Positions 8,308 to 17,320 of a stretch of DNA of 64,000 bases are shown piece after piece. Below the pieces are notes generated by a model. It did not search any database and had not been told where the DNA came from. It was given only the letters and a program-made list of their open reading frames with translations. Made by a program: the position numbers and the translations under genes. Source of the stretch: JBDSWU01 sp038230395 (lineage in GTDB: Bacteria; Patescibacteriota; Saccharimonadia; Saccharimonadales; UBA4665); NCBI GenBank assembly GCA_038230395.1, contig JBBRNI010000001.1, forward strand, positions 222,429 through 286,428, given 5' to 3'. Numbering within the stretch: position 1 is the first letter of the stretch; each line of letters begins with the position of its first letter.

Positions 8308-9839
8308 AACAAAAATCAGCCATAATCATTGGAGCAGGCATTGGCGGTATGGCTATCGCTAACTTGCTGGCTAAAAAAGGCTGGAAGGTTGACGTATATG
8401 AGCAGCAGGCCAGCGCTGGCGGCCGAGCTGGTACCAAAACTGTCGATGGCTTTACGTTTGATACAGGCCCATCGTGGTATTTAATGCCAGAAGTATTCGA
8501 GCATTATTTTGGCTTGCTTGATGAAAAAACAGCAGACCATTTTGATTTGATTAGGCTTGACCCTGCTTACAAAGTGTTTTTTGACTATCGCGATGCCGTG
8601 ACCATTCATACCAATAGCGTGCAAGATACAGCGTTATTTGAGTCTATAGAAGCCGGTGCTGGCAGTAAACTAAAACGCTACGTCGCTCAAGCCGAAAAAA
8701 CTTATAAAACATCTCTAGAACACTTTTTGTATAACCCTTTTAATCGACTAAACAATTTTTGCGATCCAAGACTCGTCAAACAATTGCCACTTCTAACTAC
8801 GCAGTTACTACGACCACTTCATGGGTACGTTAAAAAATATTTTAAAAGGTTACCACTCCAACAAATCCTTGAATACCCAATGGTGTTTCTTGGGGCTTCG
8901 CCATTCAATGCTCCAGCACTTTTTCATTTGATGAGCTATCTAGACTTCAAGCAGGGTGTGTTTTATCCGCAGGGCGGTATCTACCGCGTTATTGAAGCGA
9001 TGCTAGCTATTGGGAAAAAGCTAGGTGTTAACTATCATTTCAATGCTAAAGTGACTAAGATCGTAACCAACGAAGGCATAGCTACGGGAATTACTGTTGA
9101 CGGCAAAACAATCAGCGCCGATATTGTGATATCAAATGCTGACATCCACTTTAGCGAAACAAAGCTACTGGATTATGCTGAGCGCAGCTATCCTCAGCGT
9201 TACTGGGATAAAAAAGTCGCAGGACCCTCAGCGCTTTTGATGTATTTAGGGATCAAGGGTGAGTTGCCAAATCTTGAGCATCATAATTTGTTATTTGTTG
9301 AACAATGGCGTCAGAATTTTGAGCAGATATTTGATAGTAAAAACTGGCCGGACAAAGCATCGATTTATCTGTCACGCCCAAGTGCAACTGATCCAAACGT
9401 CGCGCCTAAAGGCTACGAAAACGTTTTCGTGCTTGTACCGCTACCAGCCAAACCCGGGATCAAAAGAGAGTATCTTGAATCTATGGCTGATCATTATCTT
9501 GACCAATTAGCGGTAGCCATGGACGTACCCGATCTTAAATCTCGAATTGTTCATAAAAGTTTGTACGGACCAGATGATTTTGTGTCCGACTTCAACGCCT
9601 GGCAAGGTACAGCCCTTGGTATGTCACATTTACTGTCACAGAGTGCCTTCTTCAGACCTTCAGCCAAGAGCAAGAAAGTTAAAAATTTGTACTACGTTGG
9701 CGCAGGCACGCAGCCAGGGATCGGCTTGCCGATGTGTCTCATAAACGCTGAGGTAATATATAAACTTTTGAGTCGCGACCACAGTAATGGGCCACTTGAA
9801 ACTTTACCTGACCCTAAAAATGGCAGCTGGAATGTTTGA
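8304..9839 (+). CDS. crtI: Phytoene desaturase
   Basis: A 511-residue FAD-dependent desaturase. The N-terminal dinucleotide fold is IIIGAGIGGMAIANLLAKKG, followed by YEQQASAGGRAG and FDTGPSWYLMP. The C-terminal bacterial-type phytoene dehydrogenase signature reads YYVGAGTQPGIGLPMCLINAE. It converts phytoene through successive desaturations, most likely to lycopene given the downstream cyclase and elongase genes. The start at 8304 (ATGA overlap with crtB) is preferred over 8292. Its 3' end overlaps crtYc by 8 nt. Confidence 0.9.
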   Translation: MKQKSAIIIGAGIGGMAIANLLAKKGWKVDVYEQQASAGGRAGTKTVDGFTFDTGPSWYLMPEVFEHYFGLLDEKTADHFDLIRLDPAYKVFFDYRDAVTIHTNSVQDTALFESIEAGAGSKLKRYVAQAEKTYKTSLEHFLYNPFNRLNNFCDPRLVKQLPLLTTQLLRPLHGYVKKYFKRLPLQQILEYPMVFLGASPFNAPALFHLMSYLDFKQGVFYPQGGIYRVIEAMLAIGKKLGVNYHFNAKVTKIVTNEGIATGITVDGKTISADIVISNADIHFSETKLLDYAERSYPQRYWDKKVAGPSALLMYLGIKGELPNLEHHNLLFVEQWRQNFEQIFDSKNWPDKASIYLSRPSATDPNVAPKGYENVFVLVPLPAKPGIKREYLESMADHYLDQLAVAMDVPDLKSRIVHKSLYGPDDFVSDFNAWQGTALGMSHLLSQSAFFRPSAKSKKVKNLYYVGAGTQPGIGLPMCLINAEVIYKLLSRDHSNGPLETLPDPKNGSWNV

Positions 9840-10167
9840 AAAGTATCTTTATTTATTAGGGATTTTAACGGCGATTAGTTGTCTTGGTTTGATTGATTAT
9901 CGCTGGAAATTAGTGATTGCGTACAAAGCAAAGCGAGCACTTGGCGCCATGACTATTGGATATATTGTATTTATAATTTGGGACCTGCTCGGGACCAGGC
10001 TGGACATCTTCTTTCTCGGTAATTCGAGGTTTATGACACATTTGCAAATAGCTCACAATTTCATGATGGAAGAATTATTCTTCGTGGTCTTGCTAGTGTA
10101 TTTACCACTTATATTGTGGCAGGCTTTTAAACTGCATGACCATCCTAGGGGCACCAGAAATGTTTAG
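9832..10167 (+). CDS. crtYc: Heterodimeric carotenoid cyclase subunit (CrtYc/Ye type)
   Basis: A 111-residue protein with about three membrane helices. It matches one half of the small heterodimeric lycopene cyclases of Actinobacteria: WDLLGTRLDIFFLG followed by FMMEELFFVVLLVYLP, the family's P-x-E-E-x-x-F-F-like motif with Met in place of Pro. The start at 9832 gives an 8-nt overlap with crtI. Partner of the next gene. Whether the pair makes beta, epsilon or gamma rings cannot be decided by eye. Confidence 0.75.
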   Translation: MFEKYLYLLGILTAISCLGLIDYRWKLVIAYKAKRALGAMTIGYIVFIIWDLLGTRLDIFFLGNSRFMTHLQIAHNFMMEELFFVVLLVYLPLILWQAFKLHDHPRGTRNV

Positions 10168-10498
10168 GTATATTGTAGTTAACTCTATATTCATGGTTAG
10201 CATTTTTATCGTATTAGCCATACTGTTCAGAGGTATTAACTTCAGATACTCACGTCTATTAAAACTAGTTCCGGCCTTAGTAGTCATATCAATCGTATTT
10301 GATAACATAATTATTTTTGCTGGTTTTGTAGCGTATGATCCAAACCACATTAGTGGAATTACTTTGGGTAGATTGCCTATAGAAGACCTCGACTACGCCG
10401 TAGTCACTGCAACGTTGCTACCATTATTATGGGAATACCCTGAGCTAAGGCGTAATCGGACTACCAGCCAAGGTGATGCACAAAAGGACAAGACTTGA
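10160..10498 (+). CDS. crtYd: Heterodimeric carotenoid cyclase subunit (CrtYd/Yf type)
   Basis: A 112-residue membrane protein, the second cyclase half. The diagnostic region is FDNIIIFAGFVAYDP, then SGITLGRLPIEDLDYA (P-x-E-D motif) and LLPLLWEYPE. I take the ATG at 10160, which overlaps crtYc by 8 nt (ATGTTTAG), mirroring the crtI/crtYc junction (ATGTTTGA). The TGA stop overlaps the TTG start of the elongase. Cyclisation of C40 or C50 ends is expected with its partner. Confidence 0.75.
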   Translation: MFRYIVVNSIFMVSIFIVLAILFRGINFRYSRLLKLVPALVVISIVFDNIIIFAGFVAYDPNHISGITLGRLPIEDLDYAVVTATLLPLLWEYPELRRNRTTSQGDAQKDKT

Positions 10499-11355
10499 AT
10501 AGGCGACTGCTAAAGGAGCTTCTCACATCATCACGACCTATTTCGTGGATTAATACTGCATTTCCATTCGCTGCTGGCTATATCCTGATGACTCGGACAC
10601 TAGATATGCCATTAATTGTAGGTAGCCTATATTTCTTAATTCCGTATAACCTCATGATGTACGGCGTCAACGACGTGTTCGACTATGAATCTGATCTGCG
10701 CAACCCACGTAAGGGTGGTATAGAGGGGGCAGTGCTGAGTCCTGACTTACATAAGCCAATTTTGATTGCGGTTGTATTAACTAACGCGCCATTTTTGGTT
10801 GCATTATTTATGATAGGATCGGTAGCGGCAAAGCTAACACTGGCATTCGTAGTATTCATGGTTATTGCTTACAGTGTCGCCAAGCTGCGCTTCAAAGAGC
10901 GACCTTTGCTCGATTCTATTACATCAAGTACGCATTTTGTTGGGCCTTTGGTGTACGCACTAGTACTCACGGGTTGGCACGCAGCATATCTATGGTATGT
11001 TGTGCCGTTCTTTCTATGGGGTATGGCGAGTCACGCATTTGGTGCAGTACAAGATATTTTGTCAGATAGGGCCGCGAAAATTGCTTCGATTGCAACCTAC
11101 TTTGGGGCCCAACTTACGACTCGTTTTGCTTGTTCGCTGTACTTACTGTGCGCGGCAATACTTGCCTCACAGGGCATAAAAGGTTTAGTCGTTGGCCTGT
11201 GTGCTGTATTGTATGCGACAACAGTCGCGCGGTATTGGAATATAACTGATAAAACCTCAGAAACAGCTCACAACGGCTGGTCACGTTTTTTGCGGCTCAA
11301 TCAGTTTAGCGGCTTTGTAATCACCCTCGTTTTAATAGCGACAATTCGTGGGTGA
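10495..11355 (+). CDS. crtEb: Lycopene elongase-type UbiA prenyltransferase (C50 carotenoid)
   Basis: A 286-residue integral membrane prenyltransferase of the UbiA superfamily with about 7-9 helices. The first Asp-rich motif is YGVNDVFDYESDLRNPRKGG (around residues 56-75). The second is VQDILSDRAAKIAS (around residue 183). This NDVFDYESD form, next to heterodimeric cyclase genes, matches lycopene elongases that add C5 units to both ends of lycopene (flavuxanthin/decaprenoxanthin or bacterioruberin routes). The start is TTG within TTGA, overlapping crtYd by 4 nt. The neighbourhood makes an elongase more likely than a quinone or chlorophyll prenyltransferase. Confidence 0.8.
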   Translation: MNRRLLKELLTSSRPISWINTAFPFAAGYILMTRTLDMPLIVGSLYFLIPYNLMMYGVNDVFDYESDLRNPRKGGIEGAVLSPDLHKPILIAVVLTNAPFLVALFMIGSVAAKLTLAFVVFMVIAYSVAKLRFKERPLLDSITSSTHFVGPLVYALVLTGWHAAYLWYVVPFFLWGMASHAFGAVQDILSDRAAKIASIATYFGAQLTTRFACSLYLLCAAILASQGIKGLVVGLCAVLYATTVARYWNITDKTSETAHNGWSRFLRLNQFSGFVITLVLIATIRG

Positions 11356-12056
11356 ACACTATGCAAGTTAACAACCGCACAGCAGTACGATTAGCGTGGT
11401 TGGCTGCCGTCACTTACAATAGCTGGCCACTTGCGTTTTTGTTTAATCGAATGGTACTACAACACGGCCTGGCTAGTGACTTAGAAAAGTTTAGCCAGCC
11501 ATTTAGTTGGGTTTTCATTACTGGCGATATTGTCACTGGCACGCTGCTTTCAGTTGCTGCCTATGGGCAATACTCACGAGCAAGCTATAAATTACTGCGT
11601 TTACTTATTTTATCCTACGGAGCATTCGGCATAGTTATAATATTAGCTGCTATTACACCTATACAGTGCGAGCAAATTGCCTCAATATGCGTTGAACGAT
11701 TAGCTAGCCCAGCAGCGCTATTACATAGTAGTTTTAGCATTATGTCTATCTTGCTACTTTCACAAGCCGTTATACTCTGTCAGATACTACGACGTGTAAC
11801 TGGCTCAAAAGTTCGACAATTATGGCTGCTAATCATTACAGCGGTAGCAATGCCGGTTTTTGGTATCAGTGGGCTAGTAGATATTATTGACGGGAATAAT
11901 CACAATGAATTGCAATATATTTTTATAACTGTAACTGGTTTGGCTATTGGTCTGTGCGTAAGTTCAGCATCACAGCTAAGCACTAAAAGGCCGCCGACAC
12001 TAACTCTTCGTACGCTTCGGCGATCGCTCAGGGCTGGTCGGTCGTTCAACCCATGA
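11352..12056 (+). CDS. Six- to seven-helix membrane protein at the end of the crt operon
   Basis: A 234-residue membrane protein with hydrophobic segments spread along its length (NSWPLAFLFN, FITGDIVTGTLL, LLILSYGAFGIVIILAAI, SIMSILLLSQAVILC, LWLLIITAVAMPVFGI, IFITVTGLAIGLC). It starts with GTG in a GTGA overlap with crtEb, so it belongs to the operon. The layout resembles DUF998-like proteins, but I cannot assign it firmly. Two Cys in ITPIQCEQIASIC lie in a loop. A role in pigment placement or modification is only a guess from position. Its 3' end runs 57 nt into the convergent gene. Confidence 0.6.
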   Translation: MNTMQVNNRTAVRLAWLAAVTYNSWPLAFLFNRMVLQHGLASDLEKFSQPFSWVFITGDIVTGTLLSVAAYGQYSRASYKLLRLLILSYGAFGIVIILAAITPIQCEQIASICVERLASPAALLHSSFSIMSILLLSQAVILCQILRRVTGSKVRQLWLLIITAVAMPVFGISGLVDIIDGNNHNELQYIFITVTGLAIGLCVSSASQLSTKRPPTLTLRTLRRSLRAGRSFNP

Positions 12057-12530
12057 TTCGAACCATACTAGCCCAATAATAGTTATTATCACGTATACCA
12101 AAAATACTTTCATACCCGTTAATAATGCCAGGCCAAAGAACCAGGCCGCATAACTCCAATAAATAGGCTCTTTGATATAGCGATATACCCCGCCAAGTTT
12201 TCGTATCGGGTAATGAAAAAAGTTACCATTTGCTAACGCGTTGCCACCAATTTGCGTTAACGCTGCCACAAAAATAGCTAGCGCCACCACCATTATTGAT
12301 AGACCAACGGCCGGGCTGGTATGACTGAATCGCCAAGTCGTGGCATTGGCTAAAAACTCTGTGGCTATAAAACCACCCCACACTGCGGTTATGACTACGC
12401 TGTGTACGAGGTAAGCATTCTTGCCCCAACGCAGGTATATCTGGCGAGTTTTTTGCAAATAAACTAAGCCACTGTTTATAGCTATAGTTGCTATCAATGC
12501 CAAGATCGAGATAAGGTCATATTTTGTCAT
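12000..12530 (-). CDS. Isoprenylcysteine carboxyl methyltransferase-like membrane methyltransferase
   Basis: A 176-residue protein with five hydrophobic segments. Its C-terminal half has GGVYRYIKEPIYWSYAAWF, like the YRxxRHPxY motif of the ICMT/PEMT family of membrane SAM-dependent methyltransferases, and ends with a WFESWVERPTSPER segment that resembles the family's E-E-x-x-L region. It converges on and overlaps the last crt operon gene by 57 nt. A -10 (TAGTAT on the minus strand) lies 9 nt before the ATG. Methylation of a lipid or carotenoid is possible, but the substrate is unknown. Confidence 0.6.
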   Translation of the reverse strand: MTKYDLISILALIATIAINSGLVYLQKTRQIYLRWGKNAYLVHSVVITAVWGGFIATEFLANATTWRFSHTSPAVGLSIMVVALAIFVAALTQIGGNALANGNFFHYPIRKLGGVYRYIKEPIYWSYAAWFFGLALLTGMKVFLVYVIITIIGLVWFESWVERPTSPERSPKRTKS

Positions 12531-12681
12531 GCTACTGTCATACTAATTAAAATTCCGCCAGTTTCTGAGAACGGCGTACCAATATAGCCCAATCAAACCG
12601 TTAAAAAGATACCGCGCTTTGCTTCAATTCGTTTCATACTACCAAGTATATCAAGTAAGCACCAAGCATGTGCCATGGGTG

Positions 12682-12687
12682 TATAAT
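12682..12687 (+). promoter_or_regulatory. -10 element upstream of pyrF
   Basis: Perfect TATAAT about 40 nt before the ATG. Unlike the leaderless genes, this transcript has room for a Shine-Dalgarno, and GGAGAAGAGG is present before pyrF. No good -35 is visible. Confidence 0.45.
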
Positions 12688-12725
12688 AAACGATAATCAA
12701 GTTAACGGGTGGGAGAAGAGGTTAT

Positions 12726-13502
12726 ATGCCTGAGAATATCTACCGTCAAACAATTGAACAGCCAAGCGACCGCATTATTGTGGCACTTGATAACATGGAA
12801 TGGGGTAAAGCTGAACGGATTATGTCTGATGTGGGTGACCACACCGGTATGGGCAAAGCCAATTCAATTGCCCAAGCTCATGGCTGGAAGCATGCCGTTG
12901 GCCGACTCTCCGAGTTTGGCGTTGAAACATTTGCCGACACTAAATTTCATGACATTCCTGAGACTGTAAGGCTACAGGTAAAGGCAGTCACTGAAACTGG
13001 CCCAAGCCTGATCACTGTACATGCTAGTGGTGGCCTGGCAATGATGGAACACGCCGTACTCGGACGTGATCAAGCTAGGGCAGAAATGGATTTAGATAAA
13101 TCGAGCCGTATTGGAGGAATTTTGGGTATAACCATTTTGACATCCTTGGGCAGTGAAGTATGCATTTCAATATATGGTGATGAGCCTGAAAAGAAAGTCG
13201 TTCAACTAGCTCGTCTGGCGCTAGAAGCTGGCGTGGACGGTATCGTTTGTTCAGCCAAGGAGCTTCGCGCTATTCGTGCCATCTCGGCTCTCGATGGTCT
13301 TGTGACTGTCGTGCCTGGTATCACGCCAGAATGGGCGACTAAACCTGGTGATCAAAAGCGTGTTGCTACACCGACAGACGCCCTAAATGACGGAGCGGAT
13401 TTCTTGGTTATTGGGCGTGCGATCACCCAGCCGCCAGAAGGCATAAACTACAGGGAAGCTGCTCAACGTATCGAGCAAGAAGTTTCTATGGTGGCCGCGT
13501 AA
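12726..13502 (+). CDS. pyrF: Orotidine 5'-phosphate decarboxylase
   Basis: A 258-residue OMP decarboxylase. The N-terminal DRIIVALDNMEW gives the first substrate-binding Asp, and ADTKFHDIPETV (around residue 75) carries the catalytic D-x-K-x-x-D. Later phosphate-binding segments are VVPGITPEW and DFLVIGRAITQPPEG. It converts OMP to UMP. It shares one base with the next gene (TAATG), so the two are coupled. A purine-rich Shine-Dalgarno precedes the ATG. Confidence 0.92.
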   Translation: MPENIYRQTIEQPSDRIIVALDNMEWGKAERIMSDVGDHTGMGKANSIAQAHGWKHAVGRLSEFGVETFADTKFHDIPETVRLQVKAVTETGPSLITVHASGGLAMMEHAVLGRDQARAEMDLDKSSRIGGILGITILTSLGSEVCISIYGDEPEKKVVQLARLALEAGVDGIVCSAKELRAIRAISALDGLVTVVPGITPEWATKPGDQKRVATPTDALNDGADFLVIGRAITQPPEGINYREAAQRIEQEVSMVAA

Positions 13503-14125
13503 TGGCAAATATTGAAGTTTTCCAAGCACACATTCTGGAAGCTGGTGTTCTTGATCCGCCAAACATACATCACCAATTTGTCAGTGGCAAGCATGGCCGT
13601 AAATTAGATTTCGATACCATTGAGACTGAATCTGACTTGTACAAAGAATGGGTGAGTGCCAATGTCGACTTCATTAACCAGGAGTTTCCCCAGACTCCCG
13701 AAGTAATACTCGGAGTCGCTAATGGCACAAATAGATTAGCACTCGACGTTGCGCGCCACTTCAACGGTCAAACTCTGGGATTAGTTTCTGAGAAAGATCC
13801 TGATAATAGCAAAGTACTTAGCCTAAATTGGCTTTCAGCACGTGTCATCAGCGCCATAGAACCTGATCTAGTTGTGATAGTTGAAGATGTTGGCACGACT
13901 GGCTCAAACTCTGTGCAAGTAGCCGTACACGCTAGGGAACTAGGTGCCAAAAAAGTAGTAGTGGTGCCAACCTGGCAACGCCAGCCCAGCCTTAGTAAAC
14001 TAGATGAAGCCGGAATCAGCTACATACCAATAATTGGTGAAACGCTTCCAACCTTCGACGAAGTAGACTGCAAAGCACTGGGCTTTTGCGCCGAAGGTGC
14101 ACTGTTCATTCCCCGCGAAAAATAA
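13502..14125 (+). CDS. pyrE: Orotate phosphoribosyltransferase-like protein
   Basis: A 207-residue type I phosphoribosyltransferase. The PRPP-binding motif is VVIVEDVGTTGSNSVQVAV (around residues 121-139), with the two acidic residues in ED and the TTGS loop. A -VLSLNWLSARVI- region precedes it. Position directly after pyrF supports orotate as the base, making OMP for the neighbouring decarboxylase. The N-terminal half is divergent, so a related PRTase remains possible. The start overlaps the pyrF stop by one base. Confidence 0.7.
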   Translation: MANIEVFQAHILEAGVLDPPNIHHQFVSGKHGRKLDFDTIETESDLYKEWVSANVDFINQEFPQTPEVILGVANGTNRLALDVARHFNGQTLGLVSEKDPDNSKVLSLNWLSARVISAIEPDLVVIVEDVGTTGSNSVQVAVHARELGAKKVVVVPTWQRQPSLSKLDEAGISYIPIIGETLPTFDEVDCKALGFCAEGALFIPREK

Positions 14126-14128
14126 ATT

Positions 14129-14701
14129 ATGACTGATCACATCGATATAGAACAATTAGTAAAGCGTGGCATGGAAAGAAAAGAAAAAGCCATTGCCGAT
14201 GCGGCTAGAGTAGTTATTGAGGCCGCAGAACGAGCTGACAAATTAATGAAACAAAAACAGGCACGGGATACACTGGTTGAAGAGGTTCGCGCTACTGGAG
14301 TTGCCGTGGCCTTGCATCTTATGGGTGAAGAAATACCATTTACTTACGATACTCAAGGAAAATATCGTCGTGGCGTACGAGTATGGGCTATCACCAAATA
14401 CAGTCGTGATTCAACAAGACAAGAGCAGAAAACTAATCCTTCGTGGGGGCTGAATCGGGAAGCGGAAAGATTTATAACCGTGAACCACAAGGTTATAGTC
14501 GACTTTGGGCTCTGTCTTTCTGACAATGGTGAGATTATGAAATATGTTCATGAAACTGGGAACATGTCGTTAGATCTCAAAACAAGCGTGGCCGATAATC
14601 CTGACATCATTAGTTTTGATCCATCAAGCGAAAGTCCACTGGATACAATTTACATAATGTCTGATTGGCAGAGCAAATTTGAAAAACTGTTTACCTTATG
14701 A
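14129..14701 (+). CDS. Hypothetical protein cotranscribed with pyrF-pyrE
   Basis: A 190-residue protein that I do not recognise. Residues 1-60 are charged and predicted helical (MERKEKAIADAARVVIEAAERADKL region). The rest looks globular, with VNHKVIVDFGLCLSDNGE and SPLDTIYIMSDWQSKFEKL. No membrane segment or signal peptide. It starts 3 nt after the pyrE-like stop without a Shine-Dalgarno, so it is probably translated by reinitiation. Last gene of the pyrimidine operon before the accessory zone. Confidence 0.55.
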   Translation: MTDHIDIEQLVKRGMERKEKAIADAARVVIEAAERADKLMKQKQARDTLVEEVRATGVAVALHLMGEEIPFTYDTQGKYRRGVRVWAITKYSRDSTRQEQKTNPSWGLNREAERFITVNHKVIVDFGLCLSDNGEIMKYVHETGNMSLDLKTSVADNPDIISFDPSSESPLDTIYIMSDWQSKFEKLFTL

Positions 14702-14726
14702 CGAACGTTCTAAGATATTTTTACAT

Positions 14727-14734
14727 TGGCAGGG
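14727..14734 (+). repeat. Short match to the tRNA-Trp CCA end
   Basis: TGGCAGGG, identical to the first eight bases of the tRNA-Trp 3' end as read on the plus strand at 21190, and to the first eight bases of the 52-bp repeats at 17321 and 19256. It lies at the left edge of the accessory zone. Beyond eight bases the match stops, and three further copies of the octamer occur inside core genes, so this one may be chance. Confidence 0.25.
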
Positions 14735-14872
14735 CGTTTGGCTCTGAAGTCGAACCTTTAACTCAGATGTATTCTAATTTACAATCTACAGATCGGATCG
14801 GAAATGATTTTGATTATTAGCGACCATGATGCGTTGAAACTGTAACCGAGGATTGAATAGAAAAGTATATGG

Positions 14873-14901
14873 TTGACTATATATGTGCTATATGTTAGAA
14901 T
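14873..14901 (+). promoter_or_regulatory. Extended -10 promoter of the 783-residue hypothetical
   Basis: TTGACT, 17-bp spacer, TAGAAT with an upstream TG (extended -10). The predicted start of transcription is within a few nt of the ATG at 14912. An upstream in-frame ATG/TTG would sit on the -35, so 14912 is the likely start. Confidence 0.65.
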
Positions 14902-14911
14902 ATACATTAAT

Positions 14912-17263
14912 ATGAGCAATGAAGATTTATCAACACCCACTTCAAACCTGTTGAGACAACAGTTTCAGGAATCAGCAACCAAATCCTTGACTAATCCTGA
15001 GTTAATATCATTCTTGACCGAAGGTGTGGACAGACTAGCGGCCGTAGCAGATGCTCTGCAGGCGACTTCATCAGAAACGGTGCCGACTGCAGCCGAAAAG
15101 ACCATCGATCAGGATATCATTGATAGTCTCGTAGTAGATATTCTAGGAGAACAGCCGAGTGAAGGTTTCGCAAACGCAGCCAAAGATTTTCGTGAGCTGA
15201 GCTGTAAGTCGACTCTGCATAAAGATAAAAAAGACCTTGATCCGAATTCGCGCTTCCAGTCAGGTGTTGGCTTCTTAATCTTTGCCAACAACAATAATAG
15301 ATCTTTTAGGCGCGCTAGTACTGAGAAGAATAACGAACAAACTGAATCCGTGATTGCATTTTGGCGAGGAAACAGTGTAATACCCAGTTCACGGAGTCTC
15401 AAAACAATCTGCAATGTAATAGGAACGGCGAAGGATATTGTTCTGGCTGAGATCACTGACCTATGGGCCAATAAGGCTATTGGCGATGAATCTAGAGTCA
15501 AAGGAGTGCTGACAGCCAACAGCAAGCTAGATGTTGACACTAATACTGATGGGCTTAAGTTTGCTTTGGCTACAATGCTCCACGAAGTTTTATCCAGACC
15601 AGTTCTGAAGACCGCCTACGAAAAAGGCTTGGGTCCAGTAGATCCTGTAAATAAGGATATAATGCGTCAGATACAAGATTCGCCTCTTGCATCTATGTAT
15701 GCAACAACTAATTTTCTCGCCTCCCTCGACCATAGTACTGCTAGAGCGTTTGATAGAATATTGATGATGGAAGCTGGTCACAGACACGGACGACTATTAG
15801 GTATTCCATCACGAGAATTCAAAGAAAGCATAGTATTGTTACGTGCCTTAGTGCTCAATTATAGAAACTTAAACACGCTAGATACCAATCTCAAAAAGAT
15901 TAAATCTGAGAATCAAAGACTTGGCGCTTTGGTTTCAAATGATAGAACAGCAAAAGGTGTTAAACAGATCGTTCAAGGATTACAAATTTTGTACGAAATT
16001 GGTAATGGTATTATTGACGTTCATAACAAAGAGTTCGATGGCCCAAAAGTTGATGATTTAGATGTGGAGCGCGCGCAATTTATCGAGGCCGACCGTGTGC
16101 GAGCAAGTCTGGCTCAAAGTTTTAAAGACTACGTTAGTAATATGGGATGGCAATTAACACCAGAAATGCGAGATGATTTTGCGCGAATTTCTGTGCCTGT
16201 GTTGGAAACACATTATGAGAAGATTCAAGAACGGCAAGCAGCCGCCAAAAAACGCGAAGCTATTGAACGTAGTATAGTAAGTTTTGCAGCTATTGATGAC
16301 AACTATCATCTGTCCAGCAAAAAAAACCGCGAACGCGATCCAAAAATTGTGCCAAATGCTCATTTGCTAAGCCTTCACTTATCAGAAAACGGATCAGTTC
16401 AGGAAGACATCGCCCGCGGTCTCTTTGCAATGATTTCCGGCGCTGTCTGGGAGCGGACCGGCTCTAAAGCTACCCTCACCGAGTTGGCTGACCAGTATAT
16501 CTCTGACGCCAGCGCATTGCGCCAGTTACAAACTGAACTTCACGAACTGGGTCATGACAAACCTAGTCGACTACTTACTCAGATAAACTTATTAGACGAG
16601 TTGATAGATAGCGGCATGTTTGATCGGGAGGATAAATACCCAGAGCTCAGAGACTACACTGATTTCGTTCTGGCGTACATGATGGTACGCGACGGCGAAG
16701 ATAATATAACTGAGCCAGTAGTAGAGGTGGGGTCAGACGCTACCGAAGCTGCGCCAATGACACTCATCAACCCTCCTATGCAGTTACTGCGTGAAACTTT
16801 GGAAGAAGAACTTTATGTCTTCCCGCCAGGGTCCAGAGCCATTGATTTGATTCGTGACTACAAGGAGCAAGTGTCCGAGGGCGAGCTAGTTAATGTCGAA
16901 TGGGACCGTATCATTAAGCTTTTAGAATTACGTGACCACTGCCAAAAGCAAAATCTGGATGCACGGTTGATACGCACCAAGCATGCCTCATGGCAAGTTC
17001 TACCGTTCTTTATCCTGGAGATTAATATACCAGGCGACAATCAAGCCGTTGCTGTCATCGAAAGCCCTGTGTACGGCAACGCCACCTACATATACCGTGA
17101 ATCCAAAGAACGTTTGAGCTGGAGAGAGATAGTCGAACTTGGCCGAGGAAATGCTCGTGAGCTCGGAGCAAATGCGCTTGTCCATGTAGATTCACAGCAA
17201 CATAGCAAACACTTTAAAAAAGTTTGGAACCGAGTCATCAGCGAGCTTACCGTGTTACGTTAA
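14912..17263 (+). CDS. Large hypothetical protein
   Basis: A 783-residue soluble protein, which I do not recognise. There is no signal peptide or membrane segment. It is acidic and mostly helical, with coiled-coil-like stretches around residues 310-345 (NLNTLDTNLKKIKSENQRL) and 430-455 (KIQERQAAAKKREAIER). The last ~110 residues look like a separate folded domain (HASWQVLPFFILEINIPGD, then VIESPVYGNATYIYRES and LGRGNARELGANALVHVDS). It stands alone with its own promoter, within the accessory zone between the pyrimidine operon and tRNA-Trp. Confidence 0.6.
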   Translation: MSNEDLSTPTSNLLRQQFQESATKSLTNPELISFLTEGVDRLAAVADALQATSSETVPTAAEKTIDQDIIDSLVVDILGEQPSEGFANAAKDFRELSCKSTLHKDKKDLDPNSRFQSGVGFLIFANNNNRSFRRASTEKNNEQTESVIAFWRGNSVIPSSRSLKTICNVIGTAKDIVLAEITDLWANKAIGDESRVKGVLTANSKLDVDTNTDGLKFALATMLHEVLSRPVLKTAYEKGLGPVDPVNKDIMRQIQDSPLASMYATTNFLASLDHSTARAFDRILMMEAGHRHGRLLGIPSREFKESIVLLRALVLNYRNLNTLDTNLKKIKSENQRLGALVSNDRTAKGVKQIVQGLQILYEIGNGIIDVHNKEFDGPKVDDLDVERAQFIEADRVRASLAQSFKDYVSNMGWQLTPEMRDDFARISVPVLETHYEKIQERQAAAKKREAIERSIVSFAAIDDNYHLSSKKNRERDPKIVPNAHLLSLHLSENGSVQEDIARGLFAMISGAVWERTGSKATLTELADQYISDASALRQLQTELHELGHDKPSRLLTQINLLDELIDSGMFDREDKYPELRDYTDFVLAYMMVRDGEDNITEPVVEVGSDATEAAPMTLINPPMQLLRETLEEELYVFPPGSRAIDLIRDYKEQVSEGELVNVEWDRIIKLLELRDHCQKQNLDARLIRTKHASWQVLPFFILEINIPGDNQAVAVIESPVYGNATYIYRESKERLSWREIVELGRGNARELGANALVHVDSQQHSKHFKKVWNRVISELTVLR

Positions 17264-17320
17264 AGTTTCAACTTACCATTACTACTTAGTAGAGCGCCTG
17301 AATAAAAACTTGAGAATATG

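Noticed and set aside
14727..14770. Degenerate tRNA copy on the minus strand after the TGGCAGGG at 14727
   Set aside because: A GGTTCGA-like piece is present but spacing to the CCA end is wrong and no T-stem or acceptor pairing can be drawn.
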